Assembly (NCBI GenBank): GCA_041301185.1
Contig: JBFYSV010000160.1
Span: 1-6,953 of the forward strand
Source of the DNA: JAQBDA01 sp041301185
GTDB taxonomy: Bacteria > Chloroflexota > Anaerolineae > Anaerolineales > UBA4823
Length of the DNA stretch: 6,953 nucleotides
Reading direction: 5' to 3'
Each line of letters opens with the position of its first letter. The stretch's first letter is position 1. Below, piece after piece: positions 6,496 through 6,953 of this stretch. A model generated the notes under the pieces. It worked only from the letters and a program-made list of their open reading frames with translations. It was not told where the DNA came from and did no database searches. The position numbers and the translations under genes are program-made.

Positions 6496-6867
6496 CTATT
6501 CATCTGCAACCACTTCTTGAAACAAAAACCAGCCCCCTTTACGATGGTCGGCATCTTTTGGGGCACGATCATAATAAATATCAAAGACTCTATTTTGATC
6601 TGTCTGCACCCGGAAATAATGCAAACCAACTCCCCAAGATCCGCGCTGACCGGCAGTCGCAGCGTGGGTGGGGCGCATATTGCGCGCCATTCGTCCCCGC
6701 CGGGTGTAATCTTGCCATTCCGCTATCGTCTCTAAGATCTGAAAAATATCCCCCCTCCAGATGAATCCACTCGGGCAGGCAGGTTTTTTCTCGAGTAGCG
6801 GAGGTTGCTCAAAGTAGACCTCCACTGGCTCACTTATGAACCGTAGGGGTTTATACTCCCGCTCCAT
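6496..6867 (-). CDS. Small DUF6504-like protein of unknown function
   Basis: The 123-residue product is soluble, without signal peptide or membrane helix. It opens with a segment typical of this group (EPVEVYF at about 13-19), followed by a GFIWRGDIFQILETIAEW stretch (about 34-51), an Arg-rich middle (TRRGRMARNMRPTH, about 55-68), and a beta-rich end with HYFRVQ, FDIYYDRA and GGWFLFQEVV. This order, a short FxWRG strand, a variable loop, then a YxRV / DIYYD pair, is what I recall of DUF6504, a family sometimes found next to Y-family DNA polymerase genes; no such gene is visible here. I assign it from memory of the pattern and the match is tentative. The ATG at 6867 follows a strong GGAGG by four bases. 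It is the first gene of the minus-strand block within the window, so it may be promoter-proximal. Its function is not known. Confidence 0.72.
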   Translation of the reverse strand: MEREYKPLRFISEPVEVYFEQPPLLEKKPACPSGFIWRGDIFQILETIAEWQDYTRRGRMARNMRPTHAATAGQRGSWGVGLHYFRVQTDQNRVFDIYYDRAPKDADHRKGGWFLFQEVVADE

Positions 6868-6871
6868 CGTT

Positions 6872-6876
6872 CCTCC
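6872..6876 (-). promoter_or_regulatory. Strong ribosome binding site of the DUF6504-like gene
   Basis: The minus strand reads GGGAGGAACGATG, with GGAGG four bases before the start codon. It is the best Shine-Dalgarno sequence in the window and fixes the start of the first minus-strand gene, in contrast to the weak sites ahead of the permease and sigma factor genes. Confidence 0.8.
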
Positions 6877-6936
6877 CAGCTAGCAACACTGGTTATTTAA
6901 CGTCAGTTCTGGATAAGTATTTTTGTTTGTTGTTTT

Positions 6937-6953
6937 GGCGGGCTGCGCCCGCC
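6937..6953. other. GC-rich hairpin at the window edge
   Basis: GGCGGGC at 6937-6943 pairs perfectly with GCCCGCC at 6947-6953, leaving a 3-base loop. On the plus strand it is preceded by a T/G-only tract (6919-6938); on the minus strand it is followed by an A/C-only tract. Minus-strand RNA would therefore lack a U-run after the stem, so it is not an intrinsic terminator for that strand. It could be the terminator of an upstream gene on the plus side of the next region, a copy of a dispersed palindromic repeat, or part of the leader of the DUF6504-like gene. The window ends inside or at the edge of it. Confidence 0.5.

Noticed and set aside
6868..6936. Promoter for the DUF6504-like gene
   Set aside because: The AT-rich leader contains TTAAAT and TTATCC on the minus strand but with only 10 bases between them; no hexamer pair with reasonable spacing was found.

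Overview
The window looks like a piece of a Chloroflexota (Anaerolineae-like) chromosome. This is inferred from protein style: a lipoprotein protease with a Thr/Pro/Glu-rich stalk and a C-terminal jelly-roll domain, a Cys-less two-helix anti-sigma factor, a DUF3054 protein and an SLC13 permease with internal RCK_C domains. Base composition appears to be near 50% GC by eye. No marker gene fixes the taxonomy. No mobile element, CRISPR array, tRNA or rRNA was seen.

Layout, left to right: the C-terminal end of a plus-strand gene (1-222) carries a bacterial Ig-like domain. It converges on a block of minus-strand genes, with a 10-bp hairpin between them (229-258). The rest is on the minus strand, read here from right to left in transcription order: a DUF6504-like small protein (6867-6496), an SLC13/DASS-type permease with two RCK_C domains (6441-4657), a DUF3054-like membrane protein (4604-4209), an ECF sigma factor (4216-3608), a membrane anti-sigma factor (3611-2763), a zinc-ribbon Nudix hydrolase (2763-2272) and, after a terminator-bearing gap of 233 bases, an HtrA-like lipoprotein serine protease (2038-284).

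The tightest unit is DUF3054 / sigma / anti-sigma / Nudix. These genes overlap by 8, 4 and 1 bases and are almost certainly co-transcribed and partly translationally coupled. The permease and the DUF6504-like gene lie 52 and 54 bases upstream and could be in the same transcript. The protease has its own likely promoter and lies behind the Nudix terminator. Its position next to an ECF sigma/anti-sigma pair resembles an envelope-stress module, but nothing in its upstream region clearly matches an ECF-type promoter, so the regulatory link is only inferred.

I see no clear evidence of a wholly new system. The most interesting points are the architecture of the anti-sigma factor, the Nudix gene fused into the sigma operon by a stop/start overlap, the protease-lectin-like fusion, and the altered C-terminal half-site of the permease.
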